A DNA stretch of 64,000 nt from Leptofilum sp965223525 (GTDB lineage Bacteria > Chloroflexota > Anaerolineae > Promineifilales > Promineifilaceae): contig NZ_CBDCWX010000005.1 in assembly GCF_965223525.1 (NCBI RefSeq), forward strand, positions 558,001-622,000. Reading direction: 5' to 3'. Of the stretch, positions 8,773-17,906 are shown in pieces (positions within the stretch are counted from its first letter, which is position 1; each line of letters starts with the position of its first letter). The notes under the pieces were generated by a model. The model saw nothing but the letters and a program-made list of their open reading frames with translations, had not been told where the DNA came from and ran no database searches. Both the position numbers and the translations under genes were made by a program.

Positions 8773-9612
8773 TTAGTAGGAGGGCATTTTGGCCAGGGGG
8801 TAGGAGCCAAGCACTTGCAAGAATGAAGATTGCTTGAGAATGCCTAGCATTGCCTCCTGCACGGCATCGTCATCTTCATGGCCCTCAAAATCAACAAAAA
8901 AGCGATAGTGCCAGGGGCGGTTGCGCCGAGGGCGAGATTCAATTTTGGTGAGGTTGATGCCCCTGCCTGCCAGTTCACCCAGTACGATATGCAGCGCACC
9001 GGGTACGTGACGCGTGGTGAAGATGATGGAAGTTTTGCAGGGGTCTTGTCGGGGGGGATCTAGCTTACCCAAAACAAAAAAGCGCGTGAAATTGAAATCC
9101 ATATCTTCAAAATTGTTAGATAGAATTTCCAGATTGTACGTTTCGGCGGCCAGGGCACTGGCAATAGCGGCCAGACCCTGCTTGGGATTGTTGGCCAGCT
9201 CGCGGGCGGCTCCGGCTGTATCGTAATGGTCTACGGGGATGAGGCCCTGGCGTTTTATGTTGTTCTCGCATTGAGCCAGGGCTTGATGATGAGACATGAC
9301 GTGCGTCACTTCGTTAATTAGCGTACCCATAGGAGCCATAAGGCAATGCTCTACGCGAACGATTACCTCGGCCTGTACGCGCAAATCATGGTCTACCAGC
9401 ATGTCGTAGGCGGGGATGACCATGCCTGCCAGGGAGTTTTCGACGGGGAGCATGGCCTGGGTGGCACGGCCGTTATGCACGGCGGCAAACATCTCAGAAA
9501 AAGTGCGGCAGGGCAGGGTTGATGAATTGTTACCAAAATGTTCGTGGATAGCCTGCTCTGAGTAAGCACCCGGTTCACCCTGGAAGGCCACGATGGTTGG
9601 CGGTTGGCTCAT
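8773..9612 (-). CDS. pheA: Prephenate dehydratase with ACT domain
   Basis: It converts prephenate to phenylpyruvate in phenylalanine synthesis. The catalytic domain starts VAFQGEPGAYSEQA and includes LPVENSLAG and NFTRFFVLG, with the Thr-Arg-Phe catalytic patch. A C-terminal ACT domain (about the last 80 residues) contains PGALHIVLGELAGRGINLTK and IESRPRR, the phenylalanine-binding region. I prefer the ATG at 9612 because it lies just past the stop of the permease gene (9620) with GGAG upstream. Starts at 9633 or 9687 would overlap that gene. No chorismate mutase domain is present. Confidence 0.9.
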   Translation of the reverse strand: MSQPPTIVAFQGEPGAYSEQAIHEHFGNNSSTLPCRTFSEMFAAVHNGRATQAMLPVENSLAGMVIPAYDMLVDHDLRVQAEVIVRVEHCLMAPMGTLINEVTHVMSHHQALAQCENNIKRQGLIPVDHYDTAGAARELANNPKQGLAAIASALAAETYNLEILSNNFEDMDFNFTRFFVLGKLDPPRQDPCKTSIIFTTRHVPGALHIVLGELAGRGINLTKIESRPRRNRPWHYRFFVDFEGHEDDDAVQEAMLGILKQSSFLQVLGSYPLAKMPSY

Positions 9613-9619
9613 CGTTTGC

Positions 9620-10537
9620 CTACTCCAACTCATAAGGTTGCCCAATGGCAGCGGGCGGAATGGGTCGGCGAATGGTGGCAACGACAATGGTTAAAACGTA
9701 GGGCAACATCTGTAAAAATTCAGCCGGGATGTCTGGGTTTAGGGTTTGGGTACGAATTTGAATGGCATTGGCCAGGCCAAACAAGAGCGCAGCACCAAAC
9801 GCGCCAAACGGTGTCCAGCGACCAAAGATCAGGGCAGCCAGGGCAATAAAGCCACGGCCGTTTGTCATATTGATGTTAAAGGTGCCAACCCATTCCAGCG
9901 ACAGCCAAACCCCGGCCAGGCCAGCTAACAACCCGCCAATAATGACATTTGCGTAGCGGGTAAAGTGAACGTTGATCCCCAATGTATCTGCTGCCTTTGG
10001 ATGTTCACCGACAGCCCGCATACGCAACCCCCAGGGTGTGTAAAACAAGATGTAATGAATCACAAACGTGAGAATGAGCATGAGATATACAACTGGCTGA
10101 TGCGAGAAGAGCACCGTACCGATAAAGGGAATTTCAGACAATACCGGGATGGGTAGCTCAGGAAACGTTCCGGCCGATCCTGGCCAGCGTGGAGGCACCA
10201 GGAATACTTGGTAAATGTGCGCCGTTAAGCCAGCCGCCAAGATGTTGATAACGGTTCCACTAATAATTTGGTCTGTTTTGAAGCGAATAGAAACAACGGC
10301 ATGCAGGGCTGCCATCAACCCGCCACTGAGCAACCCGGCCAGGATGCCAAGCGCCAAACTACCCGTGTAGCCTGACACAAAGGCTCCCATCATGGCAGCC
10401 ATTAGCATCATGCCCTCAATGGCGATATTCACAACGCCTGAGCGTTCACAAAACAAACCGCCATACGCACCTAGAGCTATAGGCGTGGCTGTAGCAATCG
10501 TTAACTGAAGTAAACCGGCAATAATCACCAAATCCAT
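9620..10537 (-). CDS. ABC transporter permease, BMP-type nucleoside importer (NupQ-like)
   Basis: This second permease of the importer has 305 residues, about 8-10 membrane helices and the family segment GVVNIAIEGMMLMAAM. The partner sequence ERSGVVNI is typical of NupQ/YufQ-like subunits. The ATG at 10537 is chosen because GGGGAGG sits seven bases before it; a GTG at 10552 would overlap the ribosome site itself. The upstream permease gene ends at 10540, so the two are coupled. The substrate is probably purine nucleosides, by family, but is not shown by sequence. Confidence 0.88.
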   Translation of the reverse strand: MDLVIIAGLLQLTIATATPIALGAYGGLFCERSGVVNIAIEGMMLMAAMMGAFVSGYTGSLALGILAGLLSGGLMAALHAVVSIRFKTDQIISGTVINILAAGLTAHIYQVFLVPPRWPGSAGTFPELPIPVLSEIPFIGTVLFSHQPVVYLMLILTFVIHYILFYTPWGLRMRAVGEHPKAADTLGINVHFTRYANVIIGGLLAGLAGVWLSLEWVGTFNINMTNGRGFIALAALIFGRWTPFGAFGAALLFGLANAIQIRTQTLNPDIPAEFLQMLPYVLTIVVATIRRPIPPAAIGQPYELE

Positions 10538-10539
10538 GA

Positions 10540-11658
10540 TTAACCTCCCCACCCGCGTGACAAGGGAGCTGTTTCAAGCTCGTCTCCTGTGCTTTTTAGC
10601 CTGAACAAGTAGCGAACAATGGCCGGAGCAGAGACAAAGAGTAAAATAAGGGCTTGCAAAATGGAAACAATATGCACAGAAAGCCCCGCTCGTATTTGCA
10701 AAAAGTCGCCCCCAATTCGCAGAATGCCAAAGATAAAGGCCGCCGGTATGATGGCTAGTGGATTGTTGAGTGCCAGCAGACTCACGGCAATGGCATCAAA
10801 ACCATATCCCGCTGCAAAGCTTTCGGTTAACACTCTGGTAAGCCCTTGCACTTCCAGGATTCCAGCTACTCCGGCCAATCCCCCGGCCAGGGACATGCTC
10901 AAAATGAACTGGTTTTTGGAATGAATGCCCGCGTATTCGGCCGCGTCTGGGTTTTGGCCTGTGGTTCGCAATGAAAATCCCCACGTTGTGCGAAACAGGA
11001 AGTAGTAGGTAACGCCAGCTAGCAGCAGCGCAATAAAAAATCCCAGGTGCAGACGCCCGGAAATGCGGAGGAGTTCGGCCGTTTCTTGAATCGGCAGGGT
11101 CTGTACATTTGAGGGGTTGGGGTCTTTGAATGGGCCACGAACAGCATAATTAACAAAGAGAATGGCAATAAAGTTGAGCATGATGGTGTTGATGACTTCA
11201 TGCGATCCTAGCCGGGCACGCAAGAAGCCGGGAATGTAGCCCCAAATTGCGCCACCAATAAAGCCAGCTATGACAACCGCAATGGCATGGATGACGGGTG
11301 GCAGGGGTACGTAAATAGCGACCAGGGTTCCAGTAAAGGCTCCCATAACAAACTGCCCTTCTGCCCCAATGTTGAACAAGCCCGCCCGGAAAGGAATGGC
11401 AACGGCTAGCCCCGTTAAAATGAGCGGTGAAGTGGCCACCAAGGTATTTGTGATGCCGTTGCGCCCGAAAATGGCCCCATCTATGATGCCCCAATAGCCT
11501 TCTCCTACTTTTTGCAAGCCAATCAGAGGGGTTTCGGCAGTGAAGATGATGACCAGCGCACCAATGAATAGGGAGGTGATGATGGCTAATAGCGGGATGG
11601 TCAGTGATTTGAGTAGTCGCCTGGGAAGTGAAGCTGATTCTGGAGAGTTTGATTGCAT
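10540..11658 (-). CDS. ABC transporter permease, BMP-type nucleoside importer (NupP-like)
   Basis: This first permease has 372 residues and about ten helices, with the conserved AGLFNIGAEGQFVMGAF segment, SHEVINTIMLNFIA, and the later GFDAIAVSLLA stretch, all typical of NupP/YufP. An AGGAG ribosome site lies before the ATG. A 106-bp gap containing two inverted repeats separates it from the ATPase gene upstream in the transcript, so its dose may be set separately. Confidence 0.88.
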   Translation of the reverse strand: MQSNSPESASLPRRLLKSLTIPLLAIITSLFIGALVIIFTAETPLIGLQKVGEGYWGIIDGAIFGRNGITNTLVATSPLILTGLAVAIPFRAGLFNIGAEGQFVMGAFTGTLVAIYVPLPPVIHAIAVVIAGFIGGAIWGYIPGFLRARLGSHEVINTIMLNFIAILFVNYAVRGPFKDPNPSNVQTLPIQETAELLRISGRLHLGFFIALLLAGVTYYFLFRTTWGFSLRTTGQNPDAAEYAGIHSKNQFILSMSLAGGLAGVAGILEVQGLTRVLTESFAAGYGFDAIAVSLLALNNPLAIIPAAFIFGILRIGGDFLQIRAGLSVHIVSILQALILLFVSAPAIVRYLFRLKSTGDELETAPLSRGWGG

Positions 11659-11676
11659 TGGTTGTGTCTCCTATGG

Positions 11677-11767
11677 GCTGACAATGGAATAATATACGGA
11701 AATACATTGTCAGCTTGAAGGAGCGGTAAGGAAACGACTTCGTCGTCCTATTTAATTTCCGCTCCTA
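11677..11767. repeat. Two nested inverted repeats between ATPase and permease genes
   Basis: GCTGACAAT (11677-11685) and ATTGTCAGC (11706-11714) are perfect 9-bp arms 20 bases apart. A second pair, GGAGCGG (11720-11726) and CCGCTCC (11759-11765), encloses a small ACGAC/GTCGT hairpin and touches the ATPase stop codon. These could slow transcription or protect mRNA ends; neither has a clear T run. Confidence 0.5.
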
Positions 11768-13303
11768 AAAGTCGGAACCGGCCATGAGCAAGCCCACTCG
11801 TTCACGGGTGGCTTCTGCCGCTGGGAGAATTTTCATGATACGGCCGTCGAACATGACAGCAACGCGGTCTGCCAAACTGAGGACTTCATCTAACTCGGCG
11901 GAAACCAGCAGGACGGCCGTTCCCGCATCTCGCTGTGCCACAATTTGGTTGTGAATAAATTCGATGGAGCCGACATCAACACCGCGCGTGGGTTGGTTGG
12001 TGATAAGCAATTTAATGTCATGAGAAAATTCACGAGCAATGACAACTTTTTGTTTATTGCCCCCAGACAGGCTGCCCGCCGTTGTGTAAATGCTGGGAGT
12101 TCGCACATCATATTTTTCTACAAGTCGTTTCGCTTCTTGCTCAATTGCTTCCTGATTGATGATAGGGCCATTGGCAAAGGGCGGCTGATAATATTGGTTA
12201 AGAACCAAATTGTCGGCAATGGGGTAGCTGGAGACCAGCCCGTGTTTTTCACGGTCTTCAGGTACGTGGGCGACGCCCATTTCTGTGATTTTGCGAGGGG
12301 AAACATGGGTTGCATTTTGCCCCAATATAGTGACAGAGCCACTCTGCACGGGGCGCAGCCCGGTTAACCCTTCTACGAGTTCTCGCTGGCCATTGCCCTG
12401 CACGCCAGCAATGCCCAAAACTTCACCAGCTTTAACCTCGAAGCTCACGTTGGAAACGGCCGTATGCCCACGGCTATCGTTTACCACCAGGTTTTCAACT
12501 TGCAGTACCGTTTCCCCAGGCCGTGCCTTTTCTTTCTCCACCTGCAGAATAACCTTTCGTCCAACCATCATTTCTGCCAAGCTGGTTTCTGTAGCGTCTG
12601 CCGGGGATGCGGTGCCCACCATTTTGCCCCGACGCAAAACGGCAATGCGGTTGGCAACAGCCAGCACTTCTTTTAGTTTGTGGGTAATAAAGATGATGGA
12701 GACGCCCTGAGCCGTAAGGTTTCGCATGATGGCAAACAGTTCGTCAGCCTCTTGTGGGGTTAATACGGCCGTTGGCTCATCTAAAATCAAAATATCTGCT
12801 TTACGGTACAGGGCTTTAATAATTTCGGCGCGCTGCTGAATGCCAACAGACAAATCTTTAATTTTGTCATCGGGGTTGATGGCTAAATTATATTGCTCTG
12901 ACAGTTCCTGAATGCGGCTGGCCACCAAACGACGATTTAAGCGGCCCAGCAAAGGCACCTTGGACAAAAACCCCCGAATTTCTTCAACGCCGAGCATAAT
13001 ATTTTCGGTTACGCTCATAACCGGGACGAGCATGAAATGTTGATGCACCATGCCAATGCCTGCCGCAATCGCGTCGTTGGGTGAATTCATGGTGAGGGAA
13101 CGGCCGTTCACCAAAATCTCGCCCTCATCAGGGTGATACAGGCCGTACAGCATGTTCATCAACGTTGTTTTGCCAGCACCATTTTCCCCAAGCATAGCCA
13201 AAATTTCACCCTTCATCAGGGTCAAATCAACGGCATCGTTGGCCAATACACCAGGGAATCGCTTCGTAAGGCCCCTGGCTTCCAGAACGGGCGTATCGCT
13301 CAC
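11765..13303 (-). CDS. ABC transporter ATPase with two nucleotide-binding domains (NupO-like)
   Basis: Tandem ATPase subunit of about 512 residues that drives the BMP-type importer. The first domain has GENGAGKTT, signature LSVGIQQRAEI and ILDEPTAVLTP. The second has a Walker A-like GVQGNGQREL, as usual in this class, signature LSGGNKQKVVIARE, and a changed Walker B LLITNQPTRGVD. The GTG at 13303 is chosen because GGAGGT precedes it by six bases; the longer frame to 13351 lacks support and runs into the upstream hairpin. The degenerate second site is a family trait. Confidence 0.9.
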   Translation of the reverse strand: MSDTPVLEARGLTKRFPGVLANDAVDLTLMKGEILAMLGENGAGKTTLMNMLYGLYHPDEGEILVNGRSLTMNSPNDAIAAGIGMVHQHFMLVPVMSVTENIMLGVEEIRGFLSKVPLLGRLNRRLVASRIQELSEQYNLAINPDDKIKDLSVGIQQRAEIIKALYRKADILILDEPTAVLTPQEADELFAIMRNLTAQGVSIIFITHKLKEVLAVANRIAVLRRGKMVGTASPADATETSLAEMMVGRKVILQVEKEKARPGETVLQVENLVVNDSRGHTAVSNVSFEVKAGEVLGIAGVQGNGQRELVEGLTGLRPVQSGSVTILGQNATHVSPRKITEMGVAHVPEDREKHGLVSSYPIADNLVLNQYYQPPFANGPIINQEAIEQEAKRLVEKYDVRTPSIYTTAGSLSGGNKQKVVIAREFSHDIKLLITNQPTRGVDVGSIEFIHNQIVAQRDAGTAVLLVSAELDEVLSLADRVAVMFDGRIMKILPAAEATRERVGLLMAGSDF

Positions 13304-13336
13304 ATCACCACCTCCACAAAATTTTAACGAATAACA

Positions 13337-13369
13337 AAGAAGGCCACCCACAAAGCGAGTGACCTTCTT
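13337..13369 (-). terminator. Intercistronic hairpin after the binding-protein gene
   Basis: Leftward-read arms at 13359-13369 (AAGAAGGTCAC) and 13337-13347 (GTGGCCTTCTT) pair with one G-U-like exception, followed by TGTTATTCGTTAAAATTTT. It lies between the binding-protein and ATPase genes, so it probably acts as a partial terminator giving more binding protein than transporter. Confidence 0.65.
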
Positions 13370-13405
13370 GAAAATTCAACAAATCAAACGAAGCAGCAAA
13401 ATCAA

Positions 13406-14452
13406 TTACTGCTCATAGCCAGTGTCAATTGAACCGTCTGCCAGACCAGATTCTGCTTCTTCCACCGCCGCCTTACATTCATCTGGGATATTGCCGTCCT
13501 GGTCGTGGTAATCGGCCAGGCCAACGCCGCCATTGGCTACGGTTGCTAGCTGAATACCAGCCTGCAGATTGCCCTCGGCATAGGCACGAACGGCATCACC
13601 AGTTGCTACGTCCATGTTCTTGGCTGCACTAGTCAGCAAAGAGGCTGCAACTTCAGGGTAGGTATTGTATTGATCAACATCTACGCCAATACCCAACAGA
13701 CCGGCTTCATGAGCCGCCAACAAACCACCATTACCCGTGTTACCACCGACACCAAAGATAATGTCGGCACCTTCGGCAATCTGGGTTTCACCAGCTTGTT
13801 TACCGGTGGCCGGGTCGTTGAAGTCTGGAATATAAACGTTGAGGGTTTCAATATCCGAGTTTTGCGCCCTGGCACCATTCTGGTAGCCAACCACAAAGCG
13901 CACAACTGGCGGAATTTCCATGCCGGAAACAGAGCCAATAACGCCAGAATCGCTCACGCAGCCAGCCAGGGTACCGGCCAAATAACCAACTTCGTCCTCA
14001 GCAAATAGCAGACTGGTCACATTGCTCAAACCACCTTCCTCGGTGTAGCAATCGTCTACGTCTTCATCACAGCCAGCGCCTGGGAAATAGCCATTATCAA
14101 TGATGGCAAAATTAACGTCTGGATTTGCCCGGGCAGCAGCAGCGGTGGCATCACCCATCAAGAAACCAACGGTAACAATCAAGCCGCAGCCTTCGTTGAC
14201 GAAGTTGTCAATGTTCTTCTCAAAATCCGTAGGGGCTTCAGAAACGATGTGGCTAAATTCAATCCCCACCTCTTCGGCTGCGTCACGGGCACCTTTCAGC
14301 GTAAACTCGTTAAAGCTTTTATCATTCTCGCCACCTGTGTCTAACACAACACAAACAGGGTCGAGGTCCCCGGTCTCGTCGCCACCACAGGCAACCACCG
14401 CCAGTGCCAAAATCAGCAGCAAACTCAACAACCAAAACTTACTATTTTTCAT
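13406..14452 (-). CDS. BMP-family substrate-binding lipoprotein
   Basis: This is the extracellular solute-binding protein of the importer, 348 residues. The start MKNSKFWLL is chosen because GGAGA lies eight bases before it. A signal peptide ends in a lipobox (ALAVVAC) whose Cys would be acylated. The mature part has the BMP fold signatures LDTGGENDKSFNE, GCGLIVTVGF and the C-terminal sugar-binding-like lobes. Family members bind purine nucleosides or related ligands; the exact substrate cannot be read here. Confidence 0.9.
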   Translation of the reverse strand: MKNSKFWLLSLLLILALAVVACGGDETGDLDPVCVVLDTGGENDKSFNEFTLKGARDAAEEVGIEFSHIVSEAPTDFEKNIDNFVNEGCGLIVTVGFLMGDATAAAARANPDVNFAIIDNGYFPGAGCDEDVDDCYTEEGGLSNVTSLLFAEDEVGYLAGTLAGCVSDSGVIGSVSGMEIPPVVRFVVGYQNGARAQNSDIETLNVYIPDFNDPATGKQAGETQIAEGADIIFGVGGNTGNGGLLAAHEAGLLGIGVDVDQYNTYPEVAASLLTSAAKNMDVATGDAVRAYAEGNLQAGIQLATVANGGVGLADYHDQDGNIPDECKAAVEEAESGLADGSIDTGYEQ

Positions 14453-14533
14453 ATTTTCATTCTCCTTCCTTCTAAGAAACGTTTCATTGATAGCTTTAGA
14501 TTGTCCTATCAATCTCCAGTAAAAGGTGAAGGG

Positions 14534-14562
14534 ATTATAGTGGGAAGCGATTAAAGCAGCAA
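14534..14562 (-). promoter_or_regulatory. Sigma-70-type promoter of the BMP importer operon
   Basis: On the minus strand, TTGCTG (14562-14557) and a perfect TATAAT (14539-14534) are 17 bp apart. The predicted start of transcription lies about 75 bases before the binding-protein ATG. Confidence 0.65.
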
Positions 14563-14565
14563 CCG

Positions 14566-15702
14566 TCAGGGACGGCCGTTTCTGCCCCTTTTTCGTGATT
14601 TTCTGCTCTTTTTACGATGCGGCGCTGTTTTCTTGGGTAGTTTGCGGGTAGACGGCTGTTTTCGTCCCAACTTAGCCTGCGGCGGCGGCGAAATGATACC
14701 CAGAAATTCATTGATCTTTCGCAGCAACCCGCGCAGCTTGCGGTTGCTTTGCAGCAGAGGCTGGGCTTGCAACATCTCCCGGTACAGGTTGAACCACAGT
14801 TGGAAGTCGGCGCGATGGCCGTAGCGATTCATTGACCCTGTGCGGCGAAACTGCCACGGCTTGAAGCCCGTGTAATGAATGCCGTACAGAACGTCCAGAT
14901 TTGGATAGCCGTTGAGGCTGTGGAAGCGTAAATCTACGTTTGTCCAGCGACCAGAGTAGCGCATTGTGAGATATTGCATCTCTGGCCAGTCAAAGGCGTC
15001 GCCGACGAGCGGCCGGACATCTGGGGATTGAATATCCTGCATGATTGCCTGAAATTCTGCCAAAGAGGGTTCTAGCACCAACAATGAGCTAATCACGCCC
15101 ATGTTGGTCGGGTCGCTGGCAAAACGGTCAGTGATTTTGGCTGGGATTGGTTGCCCATGTGGGCAATCGGCGTAGATTTGGTGCCAGTTCCAGATGCCAT
15201 CCTGCGCCACGCTGTCGGGAATGATGAAGTTGCCGTCGTCGCCCCACTCCATCACATGGGTTTTGTGCTCGTTGATGGTTCCGGCAGGTGTGGGGAGCGT
15301 GAACAAATGATCGTAATGGCGCAGCGGCAGCAAATCGGCATCCAGCAGAACAATCTTGTCGTAAGCGTGACCTAAATTGCCATCCCCACCCAAGCGCAGG
15401 GCGTGTAGGCGGGTGAAGACGTAGGGAAGATACGGCCGTTTCTTCACGCGCACATGCGGCACAAAAATCTTCTCCACATCAATCACCTCATCATACAAAT
15501 GGCTCAACGCCTGTCGCGCCGGGCGGCTAATTTCCTCGGTGACCATGCAAATGAGATCGGCCTGGCTCTTTTGGCGGCGCAGGCCATGTGCCAGCAGCAT
15601 CACCCCCGGCAGATAACTGTCGTTGAGCATGAGGAAGGTGACAAAAGCGTAGCGGGAACGGCCGTTTGGCTGGCGCATCGTTTTCGGCGTGGCGTATCTC
15701 AT
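14566..15702 (-). CDS. GT8-family glycosyltransferase (glycogenin-like)
   Basis: 378 residues. The N-terminal two-thirds match GT8 retaining glycosyltransferases: VTFLMLNDSYLPGVMLLAHG at the start, the metal-binding DxD in VLLDADLLPL (about residues 117-126), and a late GIHYTGFKPW histidine segment. The last 40 residues are very rich in Lys and Arg, perhaps for membrane or nucleic acid contact. It may transfer glucose or a similar sugar in envelope or storage polymer synthesis. A GGAGATT repeat occupies the place of a ribosome site upstream. Confidence 0.85.
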   Translation of the reverse strand: MRYATPKTMRQPNGRSRYAFVTFLMLNDSYLPGVMLLAHGLRRQKSQADLICMVTEEISRPARQALSHLYDEVIDVEKIFVPHVRVKKRPYLPYVFTRLHALRLGGDGNLGHAYDKIVLLDADLLPLRHYDHLFTLPTPAGTINEHKTHVMEWGDDGNFIIPDSVAQDGIWNWHQIYADCPHGQPIPAKITDRFASDPTNMGVISSLLVLEPSLAEFQAIMQDIQSPDVRPLVGDAFDWPEMQYLTMRYSGRWTNVDLRFHSLNGYPNLDVLYGIHYTGFKPWQFRRTGSMNRYGHRADFQLWFNLYREMLQAQPLLQSNRKLRGLLRKINEFLGIISPPPQAKLGRKQPSTRKLPKKTAPHRKKSRKSRKRGRNGRP

Positions 15703-15708
15703 TTGGAA

Positions 15709-15732
15709 ATTGGAGATTGGAGATTGGAGATT
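15709..15732. repeat. GGAGATT tandem word repeat
   Basis: The word ATTGGAG/GATT is repeated three times directly before the GT8 start codon. A longer copy of the same word family occurs inside the gene at 19636-23985 (20209-20277). Confidence 0.8.
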
Positions 15733-15749
15733 TTTTTCATGAGTAGCGT

Positions 15750-16331
15750 CTATTCCTCATAAAGATGGTGAACCATTTGTTCATCGATGAAAATGACGGC
15801 CTCATTGAACATTTCTAGCGTCATCTCTCGGTCGATTATGGAATGCAAATTAACCACATACTCCTCATATCTTGCAGCCATATTGCACTTATAACCAAAA
15901 TGACGCCTGAATCCGCAGCCTACCGCAAACTCATCAGCAATTGAACTGTTATAAAAGTCATAGATATTTTCATTGTAAAAGGAGCCGCCTGATTCAGCTA
16001 GAAAAGTTCGCGAAGCCTCTTCTTCTTTTCGAAACCGCCAAACATCGTAACCTGCAAGACGGTTTCCTAACTGCCAAAAGAATGACATAGAGGCAGATTC
16101 AAAGGCTCCTTGTGATTCCGACGGGCGGTGAATTGGTGTAACGTTGGCTCCGGCAGGAAACAAATCTGACGGTATTTCCAGATCTAACGCATTAAAAGAT
16201 CGCTCTTCGACGTAGTTTAGAAAAAAACAACTCTCCAGAATCAGCAGGTAGGTAACCAACCCGCACACAAATGCGCTGCCTAAAATTATGATGGCAATAA
16301 TTCGTGTGGGAGATAACTCACGTTCGTTCAT
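15750..16331 (-). CDS. Hypothetical protein with N-terminal membrane anchor
   Basis: 193 residues; no family recognised. One hydrophobic segment (about residues 11-38, containing two Cys) anchors the protein, and the rest is probably outside the membrane. It follows the GH1 gene by five bases in the same direction, so they are likely co-transcribed. Use of AT-rich codons is higher than in its neighbours and it has no ACGGCCGT copy, which hints at a different origin. Confidence 0.65.
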   Translation of the reverse strand: MNERELSPTRIIAIIILGSAFVCGLVTYLLILESCFFLNYVEERSFNALDLEIPSDLFPAGANVTPIHRPSESQGAFESASMSFFWQLGNRLAGYDVWRFRKEEEASRTFLAESGGSFYNENIYDFYNSSIADEFAVGCGFRRHFGYKCNMAARYEEYVVNLHSIIDREMTLEMFNEAVIFIDEQMVHHLYEE

Positions 16332-16336
16332 AGGGT

Positions 16337-17680
16337 TTAATGTACGACTTGCGTCGGAGATTCACCTCTAAATATTGTTTGCAGCAGGTCGGGCGCGTAT
16401 TTTTGGGCTTGTTGGCTGGTGAGGCTACGGCTGTGGCAAATTTCCTGGTACAAACGGCCGCTTCTCCGCAATCTCCTCTCTTGTGTTTCAACATCCAATT
16501 CAATGAGGCCAAACCGCTGCGTCCAGCCACGATCCCACTCAAAGTTGTCTACCAAGCTCCAATGATAGTAACCCATCACCGGATAGTTAAAGCTGATAGC
16601 CCGCCACACCTCGCGCAAATGGGTCATGATGAAAGACGACCGTAACCGATCCTCTTTATCTGGCACACCGTTTTCTGTAATGTAGATGGGCTTTTTGTAT
16701 GGTAGCAACGCCTCAATCATCTGGAATAGCCCGATGGGGTACACCTCGCCGTAATTACCGTCGCTCACCACGGCACCCGGTTCCCACTCTTGTGAAATCA
16801 AATCACCAACAGGTGGGAGGTTTACATAAAAGCGCGTGTAGTAGTTCAAACCCAAAAAATCATAGCTGCCCGCCAGATTGGGTATTTTGCGACGGCCAAC
16901 TGGAAAGTAAAGACGGCCGTTCATCACCGAATCCAGCCACATATTGTTAAACAACCAGCTCAACCGCCCCGCCCCCCAGCGGCTCAGTGCCGAACTGCCA
17001 GGCCGTGCCTGCAAGACAACCATATTTTTAGCCACGCCCACCTGCGCCTCCGGCAGCTTTTCTTTAATAGTGTGGTAAGCGGCCGCATGGCAGCACAGCA
17101 AGTTGGGGATGGCTCTCAAAGCGCCAGACCAGCCGCCTTGCTTGCCTGCCGGGAATACCCCGGCCAAATAGCGCATAAAGACGTACACCATCGGCTCATT
17201 GATGGTGATCCATTTGGGAATCAAATCACCCAGTTTGTCCACTACTTTGGCTGTGTATCGCTGAAAATAATCAACCACCACCTGGCTGCTAAAATCCCCC
17301 TTCTCCACCAGCCAAAGCGGATTGCTAAAGTGGTGTAGCGTCACCATCGGCTCAATATCCCGGTCGTGCATGGCTTGCAAGATTTCACGGTAGCGGGCAA
17401 TGGCAGCAGCATCAAAAACGCTTGGTTCTGGCTCGATGCGGCTCCACTCTAGCGATAGGCGATGGGCGTTGGTACCCATCTCGGTGGCAGCGTCTAAATC
17501 TTGCTCCGCATCGGCCCACCAGTTGCTAGCTAATCCAGATTTATGATTGTGCAGAATACGGCCGTCTTCCTGCTCCCACGCCCACCAATCACTGTTTGTA
17601 TTGTTGCCCTCTACCTGAAAAGCGGCCGTTGCCGTCCCCCACAAAAAATCTGGTGGAAACAATAGCTGTGCCTTTGCCAT
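16337..17680 (-). CDS. Glycoside hydrolase family 1 (beta-glucosidase-like)
   Basis: This probable cytoplasmic beta-glycosidase has 447 residues and a family 1 TIM barrel. The N-terminus reads PPDFLWGTATAAFQVEG, the substrate-side signature. The acid/base Glu is E162 in TINEP and the nucleophile is E336 in YITENG. Length is normal and there is no signal peptide. The sugar could be glucoside, galactoside or similar; sequence alone does not say. A GGTTAGT-type inverted repeat follows upstream. Confidence 0.9.
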   Translation of the reverse strand: MAKAQLLFPPDFLWGTATAAFQVEGNNTNSDWWAWEQEDGRILHNHKSGLASNWWADAEQDLDAATEMGTNAHRLSLEWSRIEPEPSVFDAAAIARYREILQAMHDRDIEPMVTLHHFSNPLWLVEKGDFSSQVVVDYFQRYTAKVVDKLGDLIPKWITINEPMVYVFMRYLAGVFPAGKQGGWSGALRAIPNLLCCHAAAYHTIKEKLPEAQVGVAKNMVVLQARPGSSALSRWGAGRLSWLFNNMWLDSVMNGRLYFPVGRRKIPNLAGSYDFLGLNYYTRFYVNLPPVGDLISQEWEPGAVVSDGNYGEVYPIGLFQMIEALLPYKKPIYITENGVPDKEDRLRSSFIMTHLREVWRAISFNYPVMGYYHWSLVDNFEWDRGWTQRFGLIELDVETQERRLRRSGRLYQEICHSRSLTSQQAQKYAPDLLQTIFRGESPTQVVH

Positions 17681-17710
17681 AGGTTACTCCGTAATGGTTG
17701 ATAGTTTGTT

Positions 17711-17753
17711 AGTGGTTAGTTTATTCACCACTTGCCACCAGCCACTAACCACT
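17711..17753. repeat. Inverted repeat of the GGTTAGT word family
   Basis: AGTGGTTAGT (17711-17720) and ACTAACCACT (17744-17753) are perfect 10-bp arms. Related GGTTAGTG words appear at 29540-29597 upstream of aspS. Confidence 0.7.
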
Positions 17754-17869
17754 CGTCCCAAACATTATCACATGAGCCTCCCACCACGCCAAATTCATCC
17801 ACAGCAAGCATGATCGTAATCCTCACGTAGAAAATACTCCTATTTCATGCGCTGCACGGCGCATAAACT

Positions 17870-17898
17870 TTGTGCAATAAATAGCAGCTTGCTATACT
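17870..17898 (+). promoter_or_regulatory. Promoter for the V4R gene, probably leaderless
   Basis: TTGTGC (17870-17875) and TATACT (17893-17898) are 17 bp apart. Transcription would start at about the GTG start codon (17907), so the mRNA would have little or no leader. Confidence 0.55.
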
Positions 17899-17906
17899 AA
17901 AGAAAC

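Noticed and set aside
13303..13351. Longer start for the importer ATPase
   Set aside because: The extra residues run into the intercistronic hairpin, while GTG 13303 has a good GGAGGT site.
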